From NCBI GenBank assembly GCA_964413425.1, contig CAYPST010000005.1, forward strand, positions 19,999-83,998: DNA of 64,000 nucleotides, read 5' to 3'. The notes beneath the pieces were generated by a model, which ran no database searches, was not told the origin of the DNA, and saw only the letters and a list, made by a program, of their open reading frames with translations. Positions 35,812 through 44,466 of this stretch are shown here, piece after piece. The position numbers were made by a program, and so were the translations under genes. Source of the DNA: DATFLS01 sp964413425 (GTDB taxonomy: Bacteria; Fidelibacterota; JAANXI01). The first letter of the stretch is position 1. Each line of letters opens with the position of its first letter.

Positions 35812-36569
35812 CCTCCAGGGTACTGCTCCTGATTGTATCATTGCTGAGTCTGTCAGGCGTCGCTGTGGGACAAGCCCCGGAAACGCTGTTTACCCAGGCA
35901 CAACAGCGATACGATGCCGGTGAGCACCGGGAGGCGGTACAACTGTATCAGCAGGTGCTGCACCAGGGCTACGAAAATGCCCCTGTGCATTATAACCTTG
36001 GTAATGCTTATTTTAAAATGGGAGAAATCGGAGAGGCCATCCTGCATTACGAAAAGGCAAAACGCCTGGATCCCAGAGATGGAGACATCAACTTCAATTT
36101 GGAAGTAGCGAAATTGCGGGTTCAGGATCGCATTACGCCTCCGGAACAGTCACTGTTTATGCGAATATTTAACGGAGCGAAATATTTATTGAATCTGAAT
36201 GAACTTGCCTGGGGCACCCTCTTTTTGTTCTTTGCCGGAAGCCTGATTTTTGTCGTCTGGCGTATCTTGGACCACCAACGAATACAAAAAATACTCGGCG
36301 TAACTCTGGCCATGTGGGGTGTATTTTTACTTCTGGTGACTCCTCTGTTGCTCTCAAGAACTTTGGAAGCAAAGCAACAAACCTATGGGATCGTACTACA
36401 GGAGGAGGTCAGCGCACGCGCTGCTCCCCAGGAGATGAGCACAGAAGTTTTCATAATACACGAAGGCACAAAGGTGGAAGTTGAAGATTCACAATATCAA
36501 TGGTATAAAATAAAGTTACTTGATAATAAAGAAGGTTGGATATATTCTGATTCGGTTGGCATAATTTAA
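35808..36569 (+). CDS. batE: BatE-like TPR protein with C-terminal SH3 domain
   Basis: After a signal peptide (about 1-22) come TPR repeats (LFTQAQQRYDAGEHREAVQL, VHYNLGNAYFKMGEIGEAIL). Two membrane helices follow (about 125-145 and 160-183), then a bacterial SH3-like domain (about 190-253; SARAAPQEMSTEVFIIHEG, ending NKEGWIYSDSVGII). The two-helix plus SH3 layout is the common BatE form. It closes the bat operon, and the SPOR gene starts 20 nt later. Confidence 0.88.
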   Translation: MTSRVLLLIVSLLSLSGVAVGQAPETLFTQAQQRYDAGEHREAVQLYQQVLHQGYENAPVHYNLGNAYFKMGEIGEAILHYEKAKRLDPRDGDINFNLEVAKLRVQDRITPPEQSLFMRIFNGAKYLLNLNELAWGTLFLFFAGSLIFVVWRILDHQRIQKILGVTLAMWGVFLLLVTPLLLSRTLEAKQQTYGIVLQEEVSARAAPQEMSTEVFIIHEGTKVEVEDSQYQWYKIKLLDNKEGWIYSDSVGII

Positions 36570-36589
36570 CAATACAAGAAAGGGATGAA

Positions 36590-37081
36590 ATGCGACACAT
36601 ACCATATACGCTCGGGATAGCATTTCTCTTTTTGATATTGGTAACTATGATTTCAAATTTCGGGGTGTCCCAGGAGCAGACACAGTATGATGAGAGTTTT
36701 GATCCGTTAAAACTGAAGGAGCCGAAGTCCACGTTGTTCAAAGAACATTCTCAACAGGAAGTGGCCCGACAGATTGCCTCCGATACGACCGGATTAAAAC
36801 CGCTTCAGCAGGAATCTGACGGACAACAAAGGGGGTATCGCGTACAGCTGGTTCTGACGCCGAATTATCAGGAGGCCGATAGCCTGTTGTCGAAAGTCCG
36901 GGAAATGTTTGCAGGGGAGGCAAACACGTATTGGGTTTACGACTCGCCGAATTATAAAATACAAATTGGAGATTGCCAGACACGGAATGCTGCGGAACAG
37001 CTCAAGCAACAGGCTCAGAGACAGGGGTTCCGGTTTTCCTGGGTGGTGCCCAGTACGATTAATATCGAAGAACAACCGTGA
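36590..37081 (+). CDS. SPOR-domain protein with N-terminal membrane anchor
   Basis: The 163-residue product has one N-terminal hydrophobic segment (about 8-26, possibly a signal anchor). A low-complexity charged linker follows, then a C-terminal SPOR domain (about 82-158; GYRVQLVLTPNYQEADSLL, then VYDSPNYKIQIGDCQTRNAA). SPOR domains bind denuded septal peptidoglycan, so a cell-envelope or division role is likely. It may be the last gene of the bat transcript. Confidence 0.85.
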   Translation: MRHIPYTLGIAFLFLILVTMISNFGVSQEQTQYDESFDPLKLKEPKSTLFKEHSQQEVARQIASDTTGLKPLQQESDGQQRGYRVQLVLTPNYQEADSLLSKVREMFAGEANTYWVYDSPNYKIQIGDCQTRNAAEQLKQQAQRQGFRFSWVVPSTINIEEQP

Positions 37082-37138
37082 GATTTTGATACGGATGCTC
37101 CGGAAAACTGTCGTGCCTGGATTCGGAGGGGTTCATTA

Positions 37139-37387
37139 ATGACCGAGGTGAGCTGGAGAGAAAAAACCTATCGGGAGATATACCGGAAAACGCGGCAGTA
37201 TGTGGCAGAACGGCAACAGTCGGACCCCAGATTTTCCAAAGAAGAATTACAGGGCATACTCAGGAACGCCTATATCGATCAGGGCAATGATTGGTGTGGC
37301 AGGGGCGCCAGGCATGCCATCACCATTTCCGCTACCATTGCCGCCTACGAAAGTTGTCTGGCAGAGTGGGAGGAAACCGAAGATTAG
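37139..37387 (+). CDS. Small conserved-looking protein of unknown function
   Basis: I do not recognise this 82-residue soluble protein. GGAGGGG lies about 8 nt before the ATG and the composition is normal for this genome, so it is probably real. It has two helical halves joined by YIDQGNDWCGRGARHA, whose Gly/Trp/Cys pattern looks like a conserved functional loop. The C-terminus is acidic. It follows the SPOR gene by 57 nt in the same direction. Confidence 0.6.
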   Translation: MTEVSWREKTYREIYRKTRQYVAERQQSDPRFSKEELQGILRNAYIDQGNDWCGRGARHAITISATIAAYESCLAEWEETED

Positions 37388-37416
37388 TCAACTCACCCCC
37401 TTTCCGAATACTGGGC

Positions 37417-37493
37417 GTGTTTAAGAAACAGTCCCGACAGGATCCCTTCCTCGGACAGCTCCCGTCGGGACGGGGAAGCAGCGTTCCAATGTT
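37417..37493 (+). repeat. Partial MITE-like dispersed repeat (copy E)
   Basis: GTGTTTAAGAAACAGTCCCGAC matches the left end of the copy at 22299. GTCCCGAC pairs with GTCGGGAC at about 37469-37476, forming a hairpin. The right end with the usual GTTTTCTAAACAGACTC is absent, so this is a truncated copy. Confidence 0.55.
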
Positions 37494-37510
37494 GATGCCG
37501 AATCATGGAG

Positions 37511-37565
37511 GCTGTGTGAGAAAGCATTGACACATTCCCGGGCTGACTTCTTGTTTTCACACAGC
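37511..37565. repeat. Short inverted-repeat element
   Basis: GCTGTGTGA (37511-37519) and TCACACAGC (37557-37565) are perfect 9-bp inverted repeats around 37 bp. The extended ends (GGAGGCTGTGTGAGAAA and TTTTCACACAGCTTCC) resemble insertion-sequence termini, so a small relic is possible. Confidence 0.4.
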
Positions 37566-37682
37566 TTCCGTGAAATGTCTCTATCCTCTGTTTACCGTGT
37601 GTCGACAAGCAAATTCTCCAAAATTTTTACGACTATTAAATCTGCTCAGGTGCCTTTTCCAGGTGGGGAGTGAGGTGGTCAT

Positions 37683-37705
37683 CCCTCTCCTTCTGAAGGA
37701 GAGGG
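37683..37705. repeat. Perfect 11-bp-arm palindrome CCCTCTCCTTC-T-GAAGGAGAGGG
   Basis: A perfect hairpin lies in the 755-bp gap between the small gene at 37139 and sat. The surrounding 37567-38142 holds no gene, and no further motif was found there except the sat ribosome binding site. Confidence 0.7.
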
Positions 37706-38142
37706 ACCGAGGGAGAGGTTGTTGTCTCCTGACCGTGATCCTTCCCTCCCAGATTCCACTCCACGACCTTTTCCCGGCCGGTGTCTTCTCTACAAACTGA
37801 GTTAACTTAATAGTCATAAATATTTTTGTGGGCAAGAGATGTTTACAAAAGTTTCTCCTGACATCGACTTCTATAAGCCGTGACCTGGCTTTGCAGTCGT
37901 CGTTGTGTGCGCCAGCTCATCAAGTGAAATCAGCTCCATTACCATCGATAACCAGAGCGCGGCGAAAGCCCATGAGTGTGCAGCAATTCGCTTACCCCGC
38001 TGATTTTTATTGACCGGAAATACAGGTGTAGATATCCGGGGGTAACCGGGCAAAGTAAACCACCGCTTGCAAGCCTGCATAAGTTCTCATAAATTCCATG
38101 ATTTTGGGAAATAAAATTAATGACAGACAAAAAGGAGAGATT

Positions 38143-39324
38143 GTGAGTCCCATCGAACCACACGGCGGAACTCTGGTGAATCGGATTATTTCAGCGGAAC
38201 GAGTCGAACAGGAACTACAAGCCAGTCGATCCCTGCCGAAAGTGTTTCTGGATGCCCGGGAGATGTCCGATCTGGAAATGATTGGAATCGGAGCCATGAG
38301 CCCGTTAACCGGCTTTATGAACCGTGCGGATTACCAGCGATGCATTGATGAAATGCGGTTAAATTCAGGCCAAGTGTGGTCACTGCCTGTCACCCTTTCA
38401 ATCGATAAGGAGAAGCAATCAGAATTACTGGACAGTGAGAAGGCTGTTTTGGTTGATGAACAAACTGGCCGGCAAGTGGGAATTATCAATATTGGTGACA
38501 TCTATCCCTATGAGAAACAGGTGGAAGCGGCAAAAGTATTTCGCACCACGGATCAGCACCATCCCGGTGTTCGGGCGTTGTATGATCAGCGTGAATATCT
38601 GGTGGGAGGCGATGTATGGCTGTTCGAAGAGATTCCGCATGACACCTTCAAAAAGTACCGGGCGACTCCGGAACAATTACGGAAAATATTTGAGGATAAA
38701 GGATGGCACCAGGTGGTCGCATTCCAGACCAGAAATCCGATACATCGCGCCCATGAATATCTTCAGAAATGCGCCCTCGAACTGGTGGATGGATTACTGA
38801 TACATCCGCTGGTGGGTGAAACGAAAGGGGATGATGTTCCTGCTTCCGTTCGGATGGAGTGCTATGAAATCATTACGGAAAAATACTATCCCAGAGAGCG
38901 GACCCAGATCAGCGTATTTCCCGCAGCCATGCGGTATGCCGGACCCCGTGAAGCGGTTTTTCATGCGCTTGTGCGAAAAAACTATGGCTGCACGCATTTC
39001 ATTGTTGGCCGCGATCACGCAGGTGTCGGAGATTACTATGGGACATATGATGCCCAGCTGATTTTTTCCGAGTTCAAACCGGATGACATCGGAATCATGC
39101 CATTGTTTTTCGAGCATGCCTTTTACTGTAAAAAATGCCAGGCAATGGCCTCGAATAAAACGTGTCCTCATACGGCGGAACACCATGTTTTCCTCAGTGG
39201 TACTAAAGTACGTGAAAAGTTACGACACGGAGAAGACCTCCCCGTGGAATTCACCCGGCCGGAAGTCTCGGAGATTTTACGGCGGGCTTATGCCAATCAG
39301 GATGTGGAATCGGAAATGGCCTGA
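38143..39324 (+). CDS. sat: Sulfate adenylyltransferase (ATP sulfurylase, homo-oligomeric type)
   Basis: Sat activates sulfate to APS (or makes ATP from APS in the oxidative direction). The product has the catalytic QTRNPIHRAHEY (HxxH-type), GRDHAGVGDYYG, and a zinc-binding YCKKCQAMASNKTCPH motif. The zinc motif is typical of the monofunctional Sat found in archaea and sulfate reducers or oxidisers. GTG at 38143 is chosen because AAAGGAGAG lies just before it; an ATG 15 codons upstream has none. No aprAB, cysC or dsr genes are nearby, so assimilatory and dissimilatory use cannot be separated. Confidence 0.93.
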   Translation: MSPIEPHGGTLVNRIISAERVEQELQASRSLPKVFLDAREMSDLEMIGIGAMSPLTGFMNRADYQRCIDEMRLNSGQVWSLPVTLSIDKEKQSELLDSEKAVLVDEQTGRQVGIINIGDIYPYEKQVEAAKVFRTTDQHHPGVRALYDQREYLVGGDVWLFEEIPHDTFKKYRATPEQLRKIFEDKGWHQVVAFQTRNPIHRAHEYLQKCALELVDGLLIHPLVGETKGDDVPASVRMECYEIITEKYYPRERTQISVFPAAMRYAGPREAVFHALVRKNYGCTHFIVGRDHAGVGDYYGTYDAQLIFSEFKPDDIGIMPLFFEHAFYCKKCQAMASNKTCPHTAEHHVFLSGTKVREKLRHGEDLPVEFTRPEVSEILRRAYANQDVESEMA

Positions 39325-39717
39325 ATGCAGGAATACGCTCGGGCACAGAATTGGCCGATATCCGTCGTCAATTCTTTCACGGTAATTCCGGCGCCTGGAA
39401 TCCGGGAAGTGATACAATTTGGTCATCCGGTTGTCTAACCCGAAGAAATCGTTGCCGGCCCTCGACATCTCCCGGGGCCACTAAAATGCAGCAGCTTAGA
39501 CTAACCGGAGACCGGCCGATTGAAAAACGCCATGGGTCGCTTCTGCCCATACAACCACCATGTCGGAGATCCCGAAGCTACCGGAGGAGCGTCTTGATGC
39601 AAATACTCTCCAGCTAGAGCACCACCAGCGATGGCCTTTTCATTATGTTGGTTTTCTTACACTTACATAATGATCTTATCTAACTTGATGTATTATACGG
39701 AGTAAGCAATACATTTT
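39325..39717. other. Intergenic stretch without a recognised gene
   Basis: These 393 bp between sat and the next gene have open frames of up to 88 codons, but those look non-coding (Arg/Ser-rich, no ribosome binding site). I see no RNA or clear terminator. Confidence 0.5.
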
Positions 39718-40488
39718 ATGGTGATTATAAGTTTCTTCAATTCCATCCCTGGTGCCATCGATGGATTTTTACTCGAGGCACTGCCCTCAATGCAACAGAT
39801 AGGAATCTTCACACTCCCGCTGCTGCTGTTTACCTGGATGGCTGGTTGGGTAGCCGGAATCCTGCATGGAAAAGTGAACCTGGCAGTGGCCTATTCGCGA
39901 AAAGTGTTTCACTTTCTGATCTTCACCATGGCCGGGGTGTTACATATCTTTGGACAACTTTCCCTGGTAGCACTATATGGAGTTATTGTCTCCTGTTATG
40001 TTCTCTATGGTGTGTTGCGGGGAGAAGGCTATCCGTTTTATGAGGCCGTGGCTCGTCCCGAAGACAGTCCGCATCAGACATTATTTATTCTGGTCCCGCT
40101 GTTCACCACGGCATTAGGGGGTGTGACATCGAATATTCTTTTTCCTCAATTTGCCCATGTCGGGTATCTGGTAAGCGGTTGGGGAGATGCCATCGCCGAA
40201 CCCGTGGGACGAAAATGGGGCAGGCACACCTACAACATACCATCTCTTGCTGGAGTGCCCGCCATCAGGACCATTGAAGGATCCATCTCAGTGTTAGTTG
40301 TCGGAGCACTCGCGGCATTTCTCGCGCTTTGGATTACTGCTATTCCATGGGCTATTGCCCTGAGGGCAGCTGCACTGTGCGGTGTTCTTGCGACAATTAT
40401 AGAATCAGTCAGTACCCACGGCATTGATAATTTCACTGTCCAGGTTGCTGTAGCGGCTGGTGCACATTATCTGCTCATAGGATTTTAG
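39718..40488 (+). CDS. Dolichol/phytol-kinase-like CTP-dependent lipid kinase family protein
   Basis: This is a polytopic membrane protein of 256 residues with about seven helices. The motifs RKVFHFLIFTMAG (near residue 61) and SGWGDAIAEPVGRKWGRH (near residue 159), followed by RTIEGSISVLVVG, match the CTP:polyprenol/phytol kinase and phosphatidate cytidylyltransferase-like family. Members phosphorylate lipid alcohols using CTP. The actual substrate here is unknown. It is bounded by non-coding gaps on both sides and appears monocistronic. Confidence 0.75.
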   Translation: MVIISFFNSIPGAIDGFLLEALPSMQQIGIFTLPLLLFTWMAGWVAGILHGKVNLAVAYSRKVFHFLIFTMAGVLHIFGQLSLVALYGVIVSCYVLYGVLRGEGYPFYEAVARPEDSPHQTLFILVPLFTTALGGVTSNILFPQFAHVGYLVSGWGDAIAEPVGRKWGRHTYNIPSLAGVPAIRTIEGSISVLVVGALAAFLALWITAIPWAIALRAAALCGVLATIIESVSTHGIDNFTVQVAVAAGAHYLLIGF

Positions 40489-40669
40489 GGTCAGTAGTTA
40501 TGCATCAGGAAAGGGCATGCGGAGGTACCTGCAAACTGATTATACAGGAGATGGGATGAAAAAGAAGAATACTTCATCACATACTGGGTAGGCGCAGAAC
40601 AATCACTGATGCCCCAGTTCGTATCAATTTAAAATATGTTTAACTATTAACGGCGAGATCTCAACCCAG

Positions 40670-41806
40670 ATGAACATGGATAACCACAAAATACTTCGGA
40701 TAATAGAAATTATTATCGCATCTGCTCTCCTGGCGTTTTCGTGTGCCGAACCACTGGATCGGCAGGTACGACAGATCATCGGGGAGTATCAAAGAGAATA
40801 TGCTCCGGATAGCCGGACAGAGGTCTGGAACCTCTCTTTTTCCATTGAGAACAACACCTGTATTTTAACCGGTGAGACCACTTCACAGACAGGTGTCAGG
40901 GAGCTGATCGCCTCGCTTGCCGAGCAACTTCCCAGATATGAGATCCACGATTCAGTAACGGTTTTACCGGATCCGTTCCTTGGAGAGAAAACAGCCGGAA
41001 TTATTCGAACGGGACTGGCGCACGTGCGCAGGAATCCGTCGCATCAGGCCGAGTTAATTACGCAGGTTGTGCTCGGTTCCACCGTGCAACTCCTCAAGGA
41101 GGAGGAAGGATTCTTTTACTGCCGGCTGGAAGATGACTACCTCGGCTGGCTTTCAAAGTCCTCTGTGCATTTGGGCTCTGACTCGATAGTGCACAACTGG
41201 CTGAAAGCGCCACTGGGAGTTTACACACGGATATACGGAACAGTCCACCAGGAACCGGACCGGAGTAGCTACCCGGTCTCTGACATCGTACTGTCCTCCA
41301 GAGTACGGCGTATGATGGCCCAGCATCCCTGGGTAAAAATACAATTACCGGATGGCCGCACAGGATTTGTTCTCCAGGAAGAACTGATGGAGTTGGAGCA
41401 ATTTCGCTCCTTAACTCCTGAGCCGGAGCGGTTGGTACATATGGCCAAACTGATGCTCGGCATTCCCTATCTCTGGGGCGGCACATCCACGAAGGGTTTT
41501 GATTGCAGCGGTTTCACTCAAACGCTGTATAAGATGAACGGCGTCGAACTCCCCAGAGATGCGAACATGCAGGTAAGTATAGGAGCGGTTGTGGATACTT
41601 CGGATTCCTTCGCCAGCCTGCGTGCCGGTGATTTGCTCTTTTTTGGGTCCTCCTCCGATCAAATTGCCCACGTCGGAATGTATCTTGGCGACGGGAGATT
41701 TATCCACGAATCCGGAATGGTGAAAATTAACAGCCTGATTCCCGGAGAGCAGGACTATAATGCATTTCGAGCCCGGACTTTGAGAACAGTGAAGCGGGTA
41801 TTCTGA
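40670..41806 (+). CDS. NlpC/P60 peptidase lipoprotein with SH3-like domains
   Basis: This is a probable cell-wall hydrolase. A lipoprotein-type signal ends at C25 (LLAFSC). A middle region carries two SH3b-like domains (about 112-166, with RRNPSHQAELITQVVLGSTV, and 180-240, ending DGRTGFVLQEEL). The NlpC/P60 domain holds the catalytic Cys279 in KGFDCSGFTQ, His334 in IAHVGMYLGDG and His346 in FIHESG. It most likely cleaves D-gamma-glutamyl-diamino acid bonds in peptidoglycan stems. An ATG two codons in is an alternative start. Confidence 0.9.
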   Translation: MNMDNHKILRIIEIIIASALLAFSCAEPLDRQVRQIIGEYQREYAPDSRTEVWNLSFSIENNTCILTGETTSQTGVRELIASLAEQLPRYEIHDSVTVLPDPFLGEKTAGIIRTGLAHVRRNPSHQAELITQVVLGSTVQLLKEEEGFFYCRLEDDYLGWLSKSSVHLGSDSIVHNWLKAPLGVYTRIYGTVHQEPDRSSYPVSDIVLSSRVRRMMAQHPWVKIQLPDGRTGFVLQEELMELEQFRSLTPEPERLVHMAKLMLGIPYLWGGTSTKGFDCSGFTQTLYKMNGVELPRDANMQVSIGAVVDTSDSFASLRAGDLLFFGSSSDQIAHVGMYLGDGRFIHESGMVKINSLIPGEQDYNAFRARTLRTVKRVF

Positions 41807-41893
41807 ATCCACGCCGCCGGAATCACAATTCTTTCCCTGGAAAAAAGGAGACGGAGTTGCGGCCTGGATTACGTGATTTTATGGGGAGGCAGA

Positions 41894-42689
41894 TCACCTG
41901 ATCAAGTCGAAAAATGCCAGCCAGAAGAGGGTTTCCGCGGTGCCGTCCAGGGTCGGTTCGTTGGTGGAGTAGTCACCCAGATCGTCGTGATATACGACCA
42001 GAGAGGACTGAAACGCGGCATATTCGTCTGGTTCGGTCAGCTGGATATGATGTTTCATATAGGTTGATGTATAGAGCGGGCCGTCGTTCAGACCGCCGGT
42101 GATTTCCTTCCCGGTGAGATAAGGGATGGATGCATGGGGATCTGCGGGAGTGATACCGCCTTCTTCGGGAATGCCGATGAACTGGCTGACACCCCAGGGA
42201 TTTCTGCCGAAGAGCCAGTCTCGCGCTTCTGTTGCCATCTGATGATAGGTGGTGTCTCCGGTCATGTGTTCGTACAGAAGTGCCTGGGTGATGAGGGCTG
42301 CTGCCAGATTATTTGAGCACCAGATAAACGGATAGCCTATGCGATAGGGATTTCGCTCCGCCCGGTCCAGCAGTGCCTGGAGTTGGGTGCGATAATATCC
42401 CGCCAGCGTATCCTGGAATGATGTTTCAACCAGGGGATAGAGCGCAAAGTGTCCCAGGTTCATAAACGGGTAATACTCGTAGTGCCGGGCAGTATCGGCT
42501 CCCATCCAGGAATCCGTGGCAGCCAGGGTGGCAAAGCGTTTCGCGTCATCCAGGTACTGGCGGNNNNNNNNNNCTCGGTGATTTTATATAATTCCGCCGC
42601 TCCCCATTCCATGTTATCCGCCCAGGTGATCTCATGATTACAGATGATATCTCCGGAAGCACAGGAACGTTGCGTTACTAAGCACTACC
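41894..42689 (-). pseudogene. Glycoside hydrolase family 9 gene, N-terminally truncated and broken by an assembly gap
   Basis: The 41894-42563 segment encodes the C-terminal ~220 residues of a GH9 (endoglucanase/exoglucosaminidase-like) catalytic domain: YYPFMNLGHFALYPL, NPYRIGYPFIWCSNN, ARDWLFGRNPWGVSQF, and the end STNEPTLDGTAETLFWLAFF. Reading continues to the N run. Beyond the gap, 42574-42680 on the same strand still encodes GH9-like sequence (ITWADNMEWGAAELYKITE) but meets a stop at about 42686 with no start. Roughly the first two thirds of a GH9 protein is missing. Either the gene is a genuine relic, or the gap and contig ends are misjoined. It lies downstream of nagA, consistent with an amino-sugar or glycan-use locus. 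Confidence 0.8.
42564..42573. other. Assembly gap (10 N)
   Basis: Ten unknown bases inside the GH9 coding sequence. The fixed length suggests a scaffold join of unknown true size. Confidence 0.99.
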
Positions 42690-42750
42690 AGGGAGATCAG
42701 TCTGCATTCCGGATTCGCACCTCATTTTTAGAGAGAAGAGCAAATACCGA

Positions 42751-43905
42751 TCACTTCTGATAGACCACCGATCCGGATACGAGAGTGGCCCACACAGAAT
42801 CGTCCCTGTCAAAGACCACGATATCAGCATCTTTCCCGGGTTCGAGGGTGCCTTTCTTCTCCTCGATTCCAAGCACTCTGGCCGGGTTCAGCGTTCCAGC
42901 ATGGATCGCCGTTTTCAGCGTGCAATCGGTATACCGGTGAAAATTCAACGCCATTTGGGCCAGCGGCAGCGCAGTGCCGATAAGAGTGCCATTCAGATAA
43001 TAGGCTGTTCCGTTTTTCACCTCATATTCAACGCCGTTATATAAGTATCTCCCTTCCGGTTGTCCGACGGCTTCCATGCCATCGGTGATGCAAATACACC
43101 GATCCGGCCCCAGCTGCCGGTACGTCCACCGGAGGATGTCGGGACTGACATGTCGACCGTCGCAGATGAGCTGCGCGGTAACCTGGTCCGACTCGAAGAT
43201 CGCCAGCAGCGGTCCCGGTTCCCGGTGATGAAGGGAGGGCATGGCGTTATAGAGGTGGGTAATGTGGGTGATGCCGGCGTCCAGATACTGCCGGGTCTGT
43301 TGGTAAGTGGCATTCGTATGACCTAACGCCGGGACAACATCAGCCTCAAGTAACACCTGAATAATGGGAAAATCCGGGGAAACTTCCGGAGCAATCGTCA
43401 TCATTTTCAGGGTTCCGTTCGTCAATTCCAGCAGTTCTTGCAGCGCCTGCCGGGACGGTTTGCTGTGCCAGTCGTCCTGCATTCCCCCCAGTTTTTGCGG
43501 ATTCACGAATGGTCCTTCCAGATGGATGCCCAGGATCTGCGCACCACCTCGATCACGATTCACAGCATTTACCCAGGGGGGCAGATAATCGTGAATTGTC
43601 CTCGGTACCACCACCGATGTAACCAGGAAGCCTGTTGTTCCCATCCGGGCAAGTGCTTGCGACATCTCGGAGATCCGCTGTTCATCCGCACGTATCACTT
43701 CCACACCCCCTGCCCCGTGGATGTGAAGGTCGATAAATCCGGGGGTGACGAGGCGTCCATCCACATCGATAATGGTATCCCCGGCGTTTTCAGCCACATG
43801 TTCTTTGATACTTTTGATAACACCATCTTCTATTGAGATATTCATCGGAGGTTGCTCCGGATCATCATAGAGTGTACAATTTCTTAGCAGGACATTCCCT
43901 TGCAT
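42751..43905 (-). CDS. nagA: N-acetylglucosamine-6-phosphate deacetylase
   Basis: NagA removes acetate from GlcNAc-6-phosphate in amino-sugar use and peptidoglycan recycling. The amidohydrolase fold shows VTPGFIDLHIHGAGG (metal His pair, near residue 58), GIHLEGPFVNP (metal Glu), ALGHTNATYQQ, THLYNAMPSLHHREPG, and the catalytic Asp in ICITDGMEAVG. The 384-residue length is normal. A glycoside hydrolase remnant lies directly downstream. nagB is not in the window. Confidence 0.94.
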   Translation of the reverse strand: MQGNVLLRNCTLYDDPEQPPMNISIEDGVIKSIKEHVAENAGDTIIDVDGRLVTPGFIDLHIHGAGGVEVIRADEQRISEMSQALARMGTTGFLVTSVVVPRTIHDYLPPWVNAVNRDRGGAQILGIHLEGPFVNPQKLGGMQDDWHSKPSRQALQELLELTNGTLKMMTIAPEVSPDFPIIQVLLEADVVPALGHTNATYQQTRQYLDAGITHITHLYNAMPSLHHREPGPLLAIFESDQVTAQLICDGRHVSPDILRWTYRQLGPDRCICITDGMEAVGQPEGRYLYNGVEYEVKNGTAYYLNGTLIGTALPLAQMALNFHRYTDCTLKTAIHAGTLNPARVLGIEEKKGTLEPGKDADIVVFDRDDSVWATLVSGSVVYQK

Positions 43906-44150
43906 AGAAATCCTCTCGAATCAGTTTGTTATTTGGTGGGAATCAGTTGTTTCCATCAGATATTCCCTGGTCGCGCCAATTGCACCAATATTGGAGGAAA
44001 ATTAGACAATAAGCCGGAAGTTTGCAATCATCAGGATCCCGGGTTGAAAGCGGAAAGAGAAATTTCTCTTAAAGAAGGCGTGCCAGAATGCGTTAAAAAA
44101 AACAACAATCATCTTTGTCCGGACCGTTGTTGATTTATACAGCAGTTCAT

Positions 44151-44165
44151 GTTGAAAATTTCAAC
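44151..44165. promoter_or_regulatory. 15-bp inverted repeat GTTGAAAATTTCAAC (candidate activator site 1)
   Basis: Perfect 7-bp arms surround one base. A related copy lies 79 bp downstream, and another lies before the MerR/cytochrome operon at 61913. Confidence 0.4.
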
Positions 44166-44229
44166 GGATAGCAAAATGCTGATATTACAGGATTATAGGG
44201 ACAATTACAAATCTGGCAGTAATTGTGGT

Positions 44230-44244
44230 GTTGAAAATATCAGC
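44230..44244. promoter_or_regulatory. Related imperfect site GTTGAAAATATCAGC (candidate activator site 2)
   Basis: It matches the site at 44151 in 13 of 15 positions. It lies about 105 bp before the sigma-54-like motif, a normal distance for an upstream activating sequence. Confidence 0.35.
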
Positions 44245-44349
44245 TCAGGCGAAGTTGATCCTACGGAAGGAGAACATATATTTTAATGACAGTAATATGC
44301 TGTAATTCCAGTGACTTAGAGAGCATTCAAATAGTCCTGTATTTCTATC

Positions 44350-44365
44350 TGGCATACAACTTGTT
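44350..44365 (+). promoter_or_regulatory. Candidate sigma-54 (-24/-12) promoter
   Basis: TGGCAT-N5-TTGTT (44350-44365) has the GG-N10 spacing of sigma-54 promoters. The -12 GC reads GT, so the match is imperfect. It lies about 100 nt before the first redox gene. A sigma-54 activator is encoded at 57955. Confidence 0.35.
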
Positions 44366-44466
44366 TCTATATGGAGTGGAAAAACGAAGGGGAAGGGCGC
44401 ATAACGAGAAAATGATGTGCGAGAAAAGAGCATCGGATCTCAATTAAAACGAAGAAGGAGATTATC

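Larger units (their letters stand above)
43906..44466. other. 561-bp intergenic regulatory-looking region
   Basis: This gap separates divergent nagA and the redox operon. It contains no convincing gene. It holds a perfect 16-bp palindrome AAGAGAAATTTCTCTT (44055-44070), two related GTTGAAAA-type inverted repeats (listed separately) and a sigma-54-like promoter motif. Confidence 0.6.
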
